Source: Acidobacteriota bacterium
GTDB taxonomy: Bacteria > Acidobacteriota > Blastocatellia > Pyrinomonadales > Pyrinomonadaceae
DNA length: 64,000 nucleotides
Assembly (NCBI GenBank): GCA_020199775.1
Contig: JAIVJZ010000041.1
Location: forward strand, 186,001 to 250,000
Direction of reading: 5' to 3'
Made by a program: the position numbers and the translations under genes. Numbering within the stretch: position 1 is the stretch's first letter; each line of letters opens with the position of its first letter. Below, piece by piece: positions 19,657 to 28,452 of the stretch. The notes under the pieces were generated by a model. The model saw nothing but the letters and a program-made list of their open reading frames with translations. It was not told the DNA's origin and searched no databases.

Positions 19657-21066
19657 CTAGTTAACTAAGTGCCATGCGACGAGGCCGTTGTCTGCCGCGT
19701 TCGAGCTGGTAATGGTGAATGAAGTTGCCGCCGTGCGCGCGGAGATTCTGAGCGCGCCCGTCGAGTTGTTGTCCTGAGCGGTGAGAAAGATTCTGCTGCT
19801 GGCCGTGACGTTCGTGTCGGAGACGGTGCAGGCGCCGGCGACGAGCGTGCAGGTGCCGAGGCGTTCGAGCGCGACGGCCGTCCCGTTCGCGCCCTGCTTC
19901 GTCGTGCCGCCGATTTCGACAGCCCCGCCCGACTTCATCAGCGAAAGGGTGCCGCGCGTAGTGCCGCCTCCGGCGACGTTCGCCACGTCCACGGCGGAAT
20001 ACCACGACGCCCCGTTGTGGTAAACGATCGTCGCCTTCGCGCCCGCCGTGGCCGCCGTGGACGAGGGGATTAGAGAGATGCTGCTAGACCCGGCGCTACC
20101 CACGTAACCGCCCGCCGGAATCTCGCCGCTCCCGGCGTAATTTCCTACAACCTGGATCTGCCCGGTCGTGCCCACGCCCAAGTTCGACGCCAGGGCGAGC
20201 GAGAGTCCGGCGTCCGGGGCGACGCCTATGCCCACTTTTCCGCCCGACTCCGAGATGATCGAGTCGGCGAGCGTCGTCGCGGTGGCGAACTTCGCGAGCG
20301 TGCCGGCCGTGCCTGACCCGCCGACGCTTGCCGGCAGCGCAGCCCACGTCTGGTCGCCGCGCAGGTAGGTCGAAGACGATGCGGTGCCCGAGCCGAGCCG
20401 CGCAGTGGAGACTGTGCCCGACGCGAGATTCGACGCGTTGAGGCTTGTCAGGTTGACGCCAGACAGCGCGGGCAGGGTCGAGGGGAAGCGCGCGTCGGGA
20501 AGCGTGCCGCTCGACAGGTCGCCCGCCGAGCGCGTCGTGATGTCGGCCAGGCTCGAAGTCGCTTTGTTGATCTGCGCCCAGGTGTAATCACCCGACACGG
20601 CGACGACCGCGCCGGTGCGGCCGAAGACGGATGTGACCGAGTCGGCCGGCAGCGCAGCCCAAGCCCCGTCGCCGCGCAGATAGGTGCTGCTCGACGGCGT
20701 GCCGCTCCCCAGCCGCCCCGTGGCGAAGATGCCCGATGTGATCTTCGCGGCGCCCAAGCTAGGTAGGTCTGCCTCGACGACGGCGCGCCACGACGGCAGC
20801 CCGTAGGAGCCGTTCGGCGACGCGAAGAAGAGGTTCGCATTCTGGGAACTCGTCGTGCCGGATGAACCGCCGCCCGTGCAATTGATGATGGCCGTGCGGC
20901 CGGAGAACGTGACGCAGCCGGCCGGCACGCGCAGCTCGTTGACGCCGTTGAAGCTCTTCGTCCCGTCGCCGACTTTCAAGGTCGGAGAGGCTGCGCTGCC
21001 GCCCTGCGCGTCTGCCGCGGCGGCGACCAGGATGATGAACAACATCGACGTGAATAGTTTTCGCAT
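19657..21066 (-). CDS. Repeat-rich tail fibre with signal-peptide-like N-terminus
   Basis: 469 residues. MRKLFTSMLFIILVAAAADA is a strong signal-peptide-like start. The body is a fibre shaft with repeated LGSGTPSSSTYLRGDGAWAA-type units near residues 120 and 230 and ADSIISESGGKVGIG, a motif also present in the neighbouring tailspike (LSDSIISESGSKVTVNG). This links the two proteins as one fibre system. The upstream gene ends with its stop codon directly before this ATG, and GAGGAGC provides the ribosome site, so the two are coupled. No catalytic motif was seen. Confidence 0.75.
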   Translation of the reverse strand: MRKLFTSMLFIILVAAAADAQGGSAASPTLKVGDGTKSFNGVNELRVPAGCVTFSGRTAIINCTGGGSSGTTSSQNANLFFASPNGSYGLPSWRAVVEADLPSLGAAKITSGIFATGRLGSGTPSSSTYLRGDGAWAALPADSVTSVFGRTGAVVAVSGDYTWAQINKATSSLADITTRSAGDLSSGTLPDARFPSTLPALSGVNLTSLNASNLASGTVSTARLGSGTASSSTYLRGDQTWAALPASVGGSGTAGTLAKFATATTLADSIISESGGKVGIGVAPDAGLSLALASNLGVGTTGQIQVVGNYAGSGEIPAGGYVGSAGSSSISLIPSSTAATAGAKATIVYHNGASWYSAVDVANVAGGGTTRGTLSLMKSGGAVEIGGTTKQGANGTAVALERLGTCTLVAGACTVSDTNVTASSRIFLTAQDNNSTGALRISARTAATSFTITSSNAADNGLVAWHLVN

Positions 21067-22299
21067 TTACACAAGCTCCTCGTAATCAACTTTGAATCGC
21101 GGCGTTGGGTCGAAGTCGCCGGTCGAGCCGTTCTGCGTCTCGCCCTCGCTCGCGAAGGTCAGTTCGAGCACGTCGGACTCCGCCCCGTAAGCCCCGCCCG
21201 ACGAGTGCGCGACCGTCACGTAAATCGTCCGCGAGAGTTTTGTCGGCACGGGCGTGAGCGCGTAGGCGATGCGCTTCCAGACCGCGTCGGCGTCGTCGGC
21301 CATGGCCAGATCGCCGAAAGAGAGTCCCTCCCCGGTAGTGGCTGCGCCCGCCGTGTTGTCCTCGACGAGCGTGTCGCCGATCCAGAGGTCGGCCGTCAGG
21401 CCGCCCGCCGCGACGACGAGCCGCACCTTCATGTCGCCGTGCGCGTGCGCGCCGCCGCCGTTCAGCTTCACCTCGTCTGCGTCGAAGGCCAGTTCATACG
21501 CTCGCGCCCCGTCTTCGACCCGGAGTGCGACGCACTGCGCAGGCCCCGCCGCATCCGTGGCGGCGACGGCGGGCGGATCGAGTTCGAGCGTGAAGCCCTC
21601 GTCGAAGGCATCCGCCGGGAATGAATCCAACGTGTAGTAGGTCGCGGCGTCCGTGCCGGCCGAATTGATGCGCCAGCCTCCAGCGCCCGCTTCGGCCGGA
21701 GCCGTCCCCGTCTTGGTGAAGCCGGCCGCCGCGGGGTCGCCGTCCAGGTATGCGAACGCCGGAGTGAAGGTGCTCGCGCGCGCGATCTCGACGTAGTCGC
21801 CCAGTTGCCCGCCCCCGGCGTCGGAAACGGCCACGATTGGATCGACGAGCGCGCCGCCGCCATCGAGGCTCTCGGCGATCTTCACCCTGCGCTTGCGCGC
21901 AAATCTCGTGTAGCCGCTCACGCCGACCGTGACGCTGTCGGCCGTGGCGTCGCCCACCTGCCCGATGTTGGGCGCGGCCGTCTCGCGCTTCACGAGCAGC
22001 GTCACCTGCACCGCGTCTTCGAGCGAAGAGACGTCCGGCGTCCCGTCCGCCGCGTAGGAGATGGCGTAGTAGCGGATGTTCCTGTCCGTGTCCGGGGTGT
22101 TCTCAATCTCGATGCGCCCGACGCTGGGGAACCTGCCGAGCGAGACGGCGTCGCCGGTGAATTTCCCGTCGGCGTCGAGTTCCCGCCTCCAGATCTCCAC
22201 CTCGACCGGGTCGACTTCGGCCGGCGGGTAGTAGGTCGCCCTTCCTTGCGGGCGCAGCACGATGTTGGCGCCGCCGCTCGGCTTGAGAATCAAGTCCAT
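21067..22299 (-). CDS. Tail protein with FN3-like and LamG-like regions
   Basis: 410 residues. The N-terminal part has beta-rich sequence like fibronectin-III domains in phage tail tips (PVEVEIWRRELDADGKFTG, IRYYAISYAADG). The central part resembles a jelly-roll/LamG module (YELAFDADEVKLNGGGAHAH, LRLVVAAGGLTADLWIGD-like). It lies between the tail tip protein and the fibre genes, so a connector or carbohydrate-binding tail tip role is likely. Assignment rests mainly on position. Confidence 0.6.
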   Translation of the reverse strand: MDLILKPSGGANIVLRPQGRATYYPPAEVDPVEVEIWRRELDADGKFTGDAVSLGRFPSVGRIEIENTPDTDRNIRYYAISYAADGTPDVSSLEDAVQVTLLVKRETAAPNIGQVGDATADSVTVGVSGYTRFARKRRVKIAESLDGGGALVDPIVAVSDAGGGQLGDYVEIARASTFTPAFAYLDGDPAAAGFTKTGTAPAEAGAGGWRINSAGTDAATYYTLDSFPADAFDEGFTLELDPPAVAATDAAGPAQCVALRVEDGARAYELAFDADEVKLNGGGAHAHGDMKVRLVVAAGGLTADLWIGDTLVEDNTAGAATTGEGLSFGDLAMADDADAVWKRIAYALTPVPTKLSRTIYVTVAHSSGGAYGAESDVLELTFASEGETQNGSTGDFDPTPRFKVDYEELV

Positions 22300-22542
22300 T
22301 CAGATCGTCTCCTGCTCGGCGCAGCCGTTCAGCCCGTCGACGCGAGTGACGCTAAAGCGGAGCCGCGTGCCGGCGGCGACGGCGACCGACGCGCCGGGCA
22401 CGACGCCGAACTCGTCCGAGGCCGTGTCGGCGAGCGGGGTCGCGTTCGTCACGTCATAGACTTTCACCGTCTGGTTCGGCACCGGCGTCACCGTGCCGTC
22501 GTTGTTGTCGATGACGATGTTGAATGAGTTGAAATTTGACAT
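22300..22542 (-). CDS. Small tail-tip-region protein (80 aa)
   Basis: A short beta-rich protein (VIDNNDGTVTPVPNQTVKVYDVTNATPLADT) resembling a single CnaB/FN3-like module. It sits tightly between two tail genes (4 bp and 1 bp gaps), which supports it as a virion or assembly component. No family recognised. Confidence 0.55.
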   Translation of the reverse strand: MSNFNSFNIVIDNNDGTVTPVPNQTVKVYDVTNATPLADTASDEFGVVPGASVAVAAGTRLRFSVTRVDGLNGCAEQETI

Positions 22543-22545
22543 GGC

Positions 22546-24738
22546 TTAAACGGTCGGCCTTCCGAAATCCAGAATGATCCGGTCATTCGTGAAATCTATT
22601 TCCTTGAACTCGATGGCGCGCGGCCTGCGCCCGATGCCGGGCAGGAGGTCGCTGCCCCCGCCGCCCTCGGGCGGAGCTTCGAGGTCTTCCAGCCGCTCGT
22701 AATACTCGACCGGGTAAGCCTGCGCGGAGACTTCGACGAGGAGGTTAGGTAGCTGGCGCACACTGCGCACGCGGAAGTATTCGAACTTCTGCACGCCGGT
22801 GCGACGGTTGACGAGAGACTTCGAGAGCACGCGGATGATTTTCGATTTGTAGAGCGTGAGAGTCTGCGTAAAGAAGCTCTGGAACCTGACGCGCAGGTTG
22901 TTCTCAAGGCCGCCCTCGTCGAACTCGCCCAGGTCGCGCAGGAGCACGCCGAGGCGATTGGCCTCGCCGATGCGCGTGACGCCTAGTAGCCGGTAATCTT
23001 TCTCGACGACGCGGCGGCCGGTGTCGCTGAAGGCGCGCCCGGCGCGCAGTTGCTGGTCGATGCTGTCGAAGACGAGCGGGTGCTCGGCGTGCTCCTGCTC
23101 GGCGTTGTCGAAGATGACTTTGATCGAGTTCGGCAGGTCCCGGTCGGAGATGACCGTGCGCGTGAGAGACGACTTCCCCGTCACCTCGTCGCGGATGATG
23201 TTGCGCGCATCGCCGTAGTCTGAGAAGACGAGCGCCTCGGCGAGTTCTTCCTCCGTGGCTTTCTTGAGCGGGAAGACCCGGAGCTTGCCCTGGAAGGGGA
23301 AAGGCACCGTGCAGCGGCCGGCGAGACAGATGTCGTTGATCTGCTGCTGCGCCGTGCGGTCGATGAGTTCGGCATCGAACAGCGTGCGCGGCCCGGCGAT
23401 GATGTTGTTGTCTTTATCCCGCATGCCGACAGGTTCGGCGAACCATTCGTCGAGCGGGATGAAGTCCGACTCGAGGGCGAACCGGGAGACGGCCGCGCCG
23501 TAGCCCCAGCGCTTATTTCTGAGCGCTTCGAGCAGCCACCAGGCGCGCGATCTCGTGTAGACCGGGGTGAACGTCGTCTCAGCCGTGTAGACGCGCACGT
23601 CCGATTTGCCGCGCGCTTTGATTTCGGTCGAGATGCCCGCCGGGTCGACGTTGCGGAAGTCGCCTTGGAGGACAACCTGCAGGATGGCCGTGCCGCTGTA
23701 GTTGTTCGCGCCGGGCGTGAAGCCCGTGCCGGGCTGGCGCGGCCACCCGAGGCGCACGCCCCAGTGCGCGGGTTGAATGAGAGTGTTGTTGACCTTCGGC
23801 TGGTTGAGATTATTGAGGATGCCTTCGCTGACGGCGTACTGTAGTTTGATGGCGCCGCGCTCGGGATGATCGGCGCGGCCGACTTCGACGATGTATGCGA
23901 GCAGGTCGAGGTCGCGGACGGTGCGCTCGCCGGCGATGACCCGGAGCGGCCGCTTGAGGTTGTTCTCGTTGCCGCGCGTCGTGGCCGTCGCACCTTTCGA
24001 GCCGACCGAATACGTGACCGCTTTCGTGTCGAAGGCGAGATAGGAGAGATCGTCGTCGAGGCGGGCAATGCAGGCCGCGCGCGTGTTGCGCGGGCAGGAC
24101 GTGAAAGGCAGCCCCGTGTCCGGGTCGAGGTTGCCGGTCGCGCCTCCGGGAAGGTGCCGGTTGTAAGGACAGTCGTGCTCGTCTATCTCTTCCTGCGTCG
24201 AAAGCAATGCGCCGAAGACGGCCTGGCAGGTGTTGAAGAAGGCGCGCCGCGGCAGAGGCAGCATGACGGAGAGGAAGCCGTTCTCGGCATGCGCCGTGAA
24301 GCGCTCCTCGTCGGCGTCTTCGGGCGGCCGCAAGTGGCCGAACCACATCGAGAGCAATAAATCGACCTGCGGATAATAATGAAATAGCTCGATGCGCACG
24401 CCCTCGCCGTGCGTCTCGAAGAGATCGGAGATGGCGTGATCGGCGTCCCATAAGTTGAGCGAAACCGAGTCGTCGCTGATACCTGAGTCCCGCGTGACAT
24501 CGAGGAACTGCCCGCCATCGAGCCGCGGCTCGACGACCGCGTCGCCGAGGTGAGCGCGCAGGCCGGGGAAGATGTCGTCGGCGAACGTGGAGGCGTAGAA
24601 GACCCTGCCGTCCGGGGCGGGCCAATCCGCCGCGGCGAGTTCGACGACCTGGACGGAAGGCCCGCCGCCGCGCGCGGCGGCGATAAGCCCCGTCAGGGCT
24701 TCGAGCTTGGCCTGGTCTAGTGCGCTCAGTTCAGACAT
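22546..24738 (-). CDS. Putative tail tip/hub protein (730 aa)
   Basis: Position after tape measure and minor tail genes suggests the tail tip or hub. A cysteine cluster near residues 175-225 (HDCPYNRHLPGG then SCPRNTRAAC) recalls the metal- or cluster-binding cysteines in lambda gpL-like proteins. The C-terminal third is beta-rich and ends in a stretch typical of baseplate proteins (YFRVRSVRQLPNLLVEVSAQAYPVEYYERL). A 24-residue block (GATATTRGNENNLKRPLRVI and AGER) is duplicated at the C-terminus of the upstream gene because of a 65-bp DNA repeat. Family not identified; structural role inferred. Confidence 0.55.
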   Translation of the reverse strand: MSELSALDQAKLEALTGLIAAARGGGPSVQVVELAAADWPAPDGRVFYASTFADDIFPGLRAHLGDAVVEPRLDGGQFLDVTRDSGISDDSVSLNLWDADHAISDLFETHGEGVRIELFHYYPQVDLLLSMWFGHLRPPEDADEERFTAHAENGFLSVMLPLPRRAFFNTCQAVFGALLSTQEEIDEHDCPYNRHLPGGATGNLDPDTGLPFTSCPRNTRAACIARLDDDLSYLAFDTKAVTYSVGSKGATATTRGNENNLKRPLRVIAGERTVRDLDLLAYIVEVGRADHPERGAIKLQYAVSEGILNNLNQPKVNNTLIQPAHWGVRLGWPRQPGTGFTPGANNYSGTAILQVVLQGDFRNVDPAGISTEIKARGKSDVRVYTAETTFTPVYTRSRAWWLLEALRNKRWGYGAAVSRFALESDFIPLDEWFAEPVGMRDKDNNIIAGPRTLFDAELIDRTAQQQINDICLAGRCTVPFPFQGKLRVFPLKKATEEELAEALVFSDYGDARNIIRDEVTGKSSLTRTVISDRDLPNSIKVIFDNAEQEHAEHPLVFDSIDQQLRAGRAFSDTGRRVVEKDYRLLGVTRIGEANRLGVLLRDLGEFDEGGLENNLRVRFQSFFTQTLTLYKSKIIRVLSKSLVNRRTGVQKFEYFRVRSVRQLPNLLVEVSAQAYPVEYYERLEDLEAPPEGGGGSDLLPGIGRRPRAIEFKEIDFTNDRIILDFGRPTV
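23924..23988. repeat. 65-bp direct repeat, copy within hub gene
   Basis: Identical over 65 bp to 24758-24822, read in the same frame in both genes. The copy here lies in the middle of a long frame, so it is the likelier original. Confidence 0.9.
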
Positions 24739-24741
24739 GAA

Positions 24742-25236
24742 TTACTTTGACCGCGGTCGCTCGCCGGCGATGACCCGGAGCGGCCGCTTGAGGTTGTTCT
24801 CGTTGCCGCGCGTCGTGGCCGTGGCGCCGCGTGCGTCGGGCGCGTCCTTGATGGTGATGAAGATCGCTTCGGTGGCTACCGCGCCCAACAGCCGGGCGAA
24901 GAGTTGTTCGAACGCGGCGCGGCTCTCGCCGACGAAATCTTTCTCCTGGGTGCGGCCGACGAGAACGCACCCTTCGGTGTCGCCGGCGGCGTTGCCGCTG
25001 TGAATCCTGACGCCCTCGAACTGGGGCACGTCGAGGAGCAGCGGCAGCAGCCGCTTGAAGCGCTGCGAGCGGGTGATCACGACGCGGTACCTGCCCGCGG
25101 GGATTGCCGTCATGCCCTTGAGCTTCGCCGGGCGCACGCAGTCTTCGAGCGTGTAGCACTCGAACTTGCCGTCGATGCTCAGTTCGCCGATGGTTGATCT
25201 GCCCGTCAGATTCTTGCGCGCCAGTCGTAACTCCAT
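24742..25236 (-). CDS. DUF5675-like phage protein with copied C-terminus
   Basis: 164 residues from the ATG at 25236 (AGGGAG ribosome site at the right distance; the GTG at 25242 is too close to it). The first 130 residues match the DUF5675 pattern (TIGELSIDGKFECYTLEDCVRP, AIPAGRYRVVITRS, GVRIHSGNAAGDTEGCVLVG). These phage and T4SS-associated proteins have no proven activity, though an envelope role is suspected. The last 30 residues are encoded by the 65-bp repeat copied from the downstream gene, replacing the natural end. Confidence 0.75.
   Translation of the reverse strand: MELRLARKNLTGRSTIGELSIDGKFECYTLEDCVRPAKLKGMTAIPAGRYRVVITRSQRFKRLLPLLLDVPQFEGVRIHSGNAAGDTEGCVLVGRTQEKDFVGESRAAFEQLFARLLGAVATEAIFITIKDAPDARGATATTRGNENNLKRPLRVIAGERPRSK
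24758..24822. repeat. 65-bp direct repeat, copy at end of DUF5675 gene
   Basis: Second copy of 23924-23988; identical and in the same reading frame. It replaces the expected C-terminus of the DUF5675 protein. Confidence 0.9.
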
Positions 25237-25245
25237 GCTCACTCC

Positions 25246-25707
25246 CTAAATGCTGTCGTTGTTCTCCATCAAGTTCGGGTCGCTTTGTGACTCCACGCCA
25301 TGCACGCGCCGCTGCCGGAGCGTGAGGCCGGTCGCGTAGGCGAGGCGGCAGAGCATCGCGTAATCGAGTTCCTCTTCGACGATCTCCGCAAGGAAGTCTT
25401 GATTGAAAAGTGGATCGCGCACCCAGAAAGGTTTGAATGCGTTGGCGACGTTGTGACGTTCGTAGAAACGCCAGAGGTACAGGGCGCGCGTCTGCAGGCC
25501 GTGCTCGCCCGCATTGATGTTGTAATCGTCTGTGTGCGGCAAGACGGCTATCTTCACCTTCCACTTGCGCAGGCCGGCGGGCGAGCCGATGACCGCGCCT
25601 TCACCGTAACCATCGCCGTAGTACGCGCGCAGGTTGGAGCCGCGGATGCTCGTGCCCTCGAAGAGGAAACCTTCAGTGTTGAGACTTTCGATCTGCTCAT
25701 CGCTCAT
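25246..25707 (-). CDS. Minor tail protein (153 aa)
   Basis: The start at 25707 overlaps the tape measure stop as ATGA and has GGAGG upstream; the longer frame to 25728 is less likely. The sequence (WKVKIAVLPHTDDYNINAGE, LYLWRFYERHNVANAFKPFWVRDP) looks like a beta-rich minor tail protein of the kind that follows the tape measure in lambdoid siphophages (gpM position). No motif proves the family. Confidence 0.6.
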   Translation of the reverse strand: MSDEQIESLNTEGFLFEGTSIRGSNLRAYYGDGYGEGAVIGSPAGLRKWKVKIAVLPHTDDYNINAGEHGLQTRALYLWRFYERHNVANAFKPFWVRDPLFNQDFLAEIVEEELDYAMLCRLAYATGLTLRQRRVHGVESQSDPNLMENNDSI

Positions 25708-28448
25708 GAAGTCTGCCTCCGCATCCACTCGGCCACTTTGGGATCGCGCGAGCCAGCGCGCTTGAGGCCGTCGCCGATGGCGCCCGGGTGCGTCTTCGCG
25801 CCCTTCGTCAAAACTTCTCCCGGTGTCATCGTTTCAAATTTCTCAATAGCCCCGGCGAGCCGGTCGAAATTTTCACGCCAGCTATTCCAGAATCCGCCCT
25901 TCCCCCCGCCGGCCAACCCTCCGCCCGAATTCGCTGCTCGCGAGAAAGCCTCGATGCTGGGGTGTACGTAGCCGTCGTTTCCGAACTGGACGACTTCCGG
26001 GCGATGTTCGCCGACCAGATACGCGCGCCCGCGGCTGACGGGGCCGCCCCGCGCACGGCCGGGATACCTGTTGCTCAGATTGGTGTTGATCGTGTTGCCG
26101 GTCGTCGTGATGGCGCCGACCGCTGTGCCCGGATTCGGCATGTTGACGCCTCCGACGTTGGTCGTGCCTCCAGACGAGACGCCACCTCCGCCGCTCCTGC
26201 GAAACGCGCCGCCGGAGGCGAAGCCACCAGCGGTGGCCATCAGCGCCCCGCCCCAGTCGCCCGCAAGCGCGCTGCTGCCGATGCCGGCGAGCGTCGAGAG
26301 GAGCGGCCCGACGCCCGGGATAAATCCGAGGAAGGGCGCGGCGACCCCCAGCAACTTCGAGAAGAAGCCGCGCTTCTTCCCCACCTGCTGCTGCGGCATC
26401 ATGCCGGCCACGCCGCCGAGCATGCCGCGCATTTGGGCGAGGCGAGATTCCGACTGGATTAAGCCTTTAATCGGGGCGAGAGATGCTTTCGCCGCCGAGC
26501 CCATCTCACGCATCGCGGGCGGCAGCATCTTGAGCGGCTTGATTACGACGTTTTCAAATCCGCCGAGATCGCCGTTGGTCGTCAGGGGCAAGTCGGCGTT
26601 TGCGTTTTTGAGCTTCGCCACGACGTCGAGGCCGGCCGCTATCGAAGCCGCATCACGCGGGACGAAACCGCCGTGTTCGCTCAGATCGCGCGCTCCCAAG
26701 CCTTTCAACTCGGAAAGGTTCACCACGCTGACAGGCATGACATCGCCAGACGATCCAAAGCCGGCACGCGACAGCACGGACTCGAAGCGCTCCGCGTTCG
26801 CCGCCGTCTCGCGTCCCTTATCGAGCTGGCCTTGCTTCCGGTTATAGCCGTTGATGATCGCACGGGCGTGATAGAAGTCAGTCATCTCCGTGTTGAGAAA
26901 ACGATTCAGATTAAAGCGCTGCCCCTTCTTATCGCCCCTGAACCAGCCCTCGCGCATGCCGCGCTTCGCGATCTGATAGGCCACCTCCGGCTTCATCGCC
27001 AGTTCGGGGTTGTTGACGAGATCGAGTCCTAACTTCCTGCCGGCTCTCAGGTAGTTGTCGTGGTGAGTCAGTTGCACGTAGCCGCGGCCGTGAAAGCCTG
27101 TCGATCCATAGGCGTGCCCGCGCCCCTGGCCGATCTCTCCGCGCGACTTGAAGTTCCCCGTCTCTGTTTTGACTGTCGAAAGTAAATAGGCGACCTGCTT
27201 GATAGCGACCTCGCGGGGCAGCTTCAGCCAGTCCTCATCGGTGGCAATCTGGCTGACCAAGGTCGCGAGATTCTTCTTCGTCGAAGCGCCTATCCGGCCG
27301 AACATCGTCTCGTATTCTTCGATGAATCTATCAACGAAGCTCGACGCCGCCTGCGTTCCCATCTCCTGCAGCACTATGCTCGGAGAGTTCATCCGCAACG
27401 AGCCCTTGATGCCCTTAATGAGTGACCTGCCCATGTCCGCGCCCGCGCCGATGAGCTGCTCCGAGTTTGCGCCCAGAGAATCCGCGAGGCTCGTCACGGT
27501 GTCAGACCCGACGGTCGCGATGCCCGCCCGAAGCGTATCCTTGTAGCCCTCGAACAGCCCTTTCGTGGCAGCCCCGACCACGCGACGGCTGCCGTCCCGC
27601 ATCTGCGACTCAAGGCCGGAGGCGGTTTCATTTGAAACGCGCTCGCCGATGCCGCCGAAGTCGGCTTCCATCCCGCGCAGAAGGGCTTCGATAGCGCCGG
27701 AGCTGGAGATCAACCCACGCTCCGCCATCTTTTGAACCGCGCCCGTGCGCTTGTCTCCGGTCAGTCGGGCGATGTTCTTATCGACTTTGGCGATCTCGTC
27801 GGCGAGGTAATCCCACGCGGGCACGCCCCGTTCGACAAGCTGATTCATTTCTTCAAAACTCAGCTTGCCTTTGGTCTTGATCTGGCCGAGTGCGGTGATG
27901 ATGCCCTCGAACTTCTCCTGCACGCCGCGCGAGGCGTCGCCGGTGGTCAGTAACAGGCGTTGAATCTCCGCGGTCTTAAACCGGAAAGCCTGTGCCAGTT
28001 CCGAGCCTTTGATGAGGACTTCCAGATCGAACGGAGATTTGAGCGTGAGGCCGTCGAGATCTTTGAGGTGCTGCGTGGCTTTAGTCCGACTCTTCATCAT
28101 CACTTCAAAGCCGATCTGGGCTTCTTCCATGACGCGGTTGTAGTCGAATCCGATCTTGACGCCGGACTTCATCACATCGGTTATTTTGCCGACGCTTGCA
28201 GCAACGATACTGAGGCCGGGCAGCAGTTGCAGTCCTGACGAGATAGCACCGAAAAGTCCGCCGCCCTCGCCGCTTCCGCCGCCACCGGTTAAAGAAGCCT
28301 TCAAAGAACCGATCTCACCTCGCAGACCTTTGAAAGAGGTCTGGACGGAGTTCGATTGCTTCTCGACCTGTTGAAGCGTGGCGAGCGACTTCTGCCCGTT
28401 GACTTCGACGACGACGCCCAGCTTATACAGGTCGAGTTTCTTTACCAT
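25704..28448 (-). CDS. Tape measure protein with embedded GH19 domain
   Basis: 914 residues. The N-terminal 150 residues and region around 80-220 resemble the tape measure domain (VMKSGVKIGFDYNRVMEEAQ, TTGDASRGVQEKFEGIITAL). Residues about 400-565 form a glycoside hydrolase 19 (chitinase/muramidase) module: VSQIATDEDWLKLPREVAIK, GSTGFHGRGYVQLTHHDNY, PELAMKPEVAYQIAKRGM and a Gly-Arg-rich substrate loop. The C-terminal part has hydrophobic Gly/Ala helices (FLGFIPGVGPLLSTLAGIG). The protein sets tail length and probably enters the envelope during infection, where the GH19 module would cut peptidoglycan. It begins 4 bp after the chaperone frame. Confidence 0.88.
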   Translation of the reverse strand: MVKKLDLYKLGVVVEVNGQKSLATLQQVEKQSNSVQTSFKGLRGEIGSLKASLTGGGGSGEGGGLFGAISSGLQLLPGLSIVAASVGKITDVMKSGVKIGFDYNRVMEEAQIGFEVMMKSRTKATQHLKDLDGLTLKSPFDLEVLIKGSELAQAFRFKTAEIQRLLLTTGDASRGVQEKFEGIITALGQIKTKGKLSFEEMNQLVERGVPAWDYLADEIAKVDKNIARLTGDKRTGAVQKMAERGLISSSGAIEALLRGMEADFGGIGERVSNETASGLESQMRDGSRRVVGAATKGLFEGYKDTLRAGIATVGSDTVTSLADSLGANSEQLIGAGADMGRSLIKGIKGSLRMNSPSIVLQEMGTQAASSFVDRFIEEYETMFGRIGASTKKNLATLVSQIATDEDWLKLPREVAIKQVAYLLSTVKTETGNFKSRGEIGQGRGHAYGSTGFHGRGYVQLTHHDNYLRAGRKLGLDLVNNPELAMKPEVAYQIAKRGMREGWFRGDKKGQRFNLNRFLNTEMTDFYHARAIINGYNRKQGQLDKGRETAANAERFESVLSRAGFGSSGDVMPVSVVNLSELKGLGARDLSEHGGFVPRDAASIAAGLDVVAKLKNANADLPLTTNGDLGGFENVVIKPLKMLPPAMREMGSAAKASLAPIKGLIQSESRLAQMRGMLGGVAGMMPQQQVGKKRGFFSKLLGVAAPFLGFIPGVGPLLSTLAGIGSSALAGDWGGALMATAGGFASGGAFRRSGGGGVSSGGTTNVGGVNMPNPGTAVGAITTTGNTINTNLSNRYPGRARGGPVSRGRAYLVGEHRPEVVQFGNDGYVHPSIEAFSRAANSGGGLAGGGKGGFWNSWRENFDRLAGAIEKFETMTPGEVLTKGAKTHPGAIGDGLKRAGSRDPKVAEWMRRQTS

Positions 28449-28452
28449 CGTC

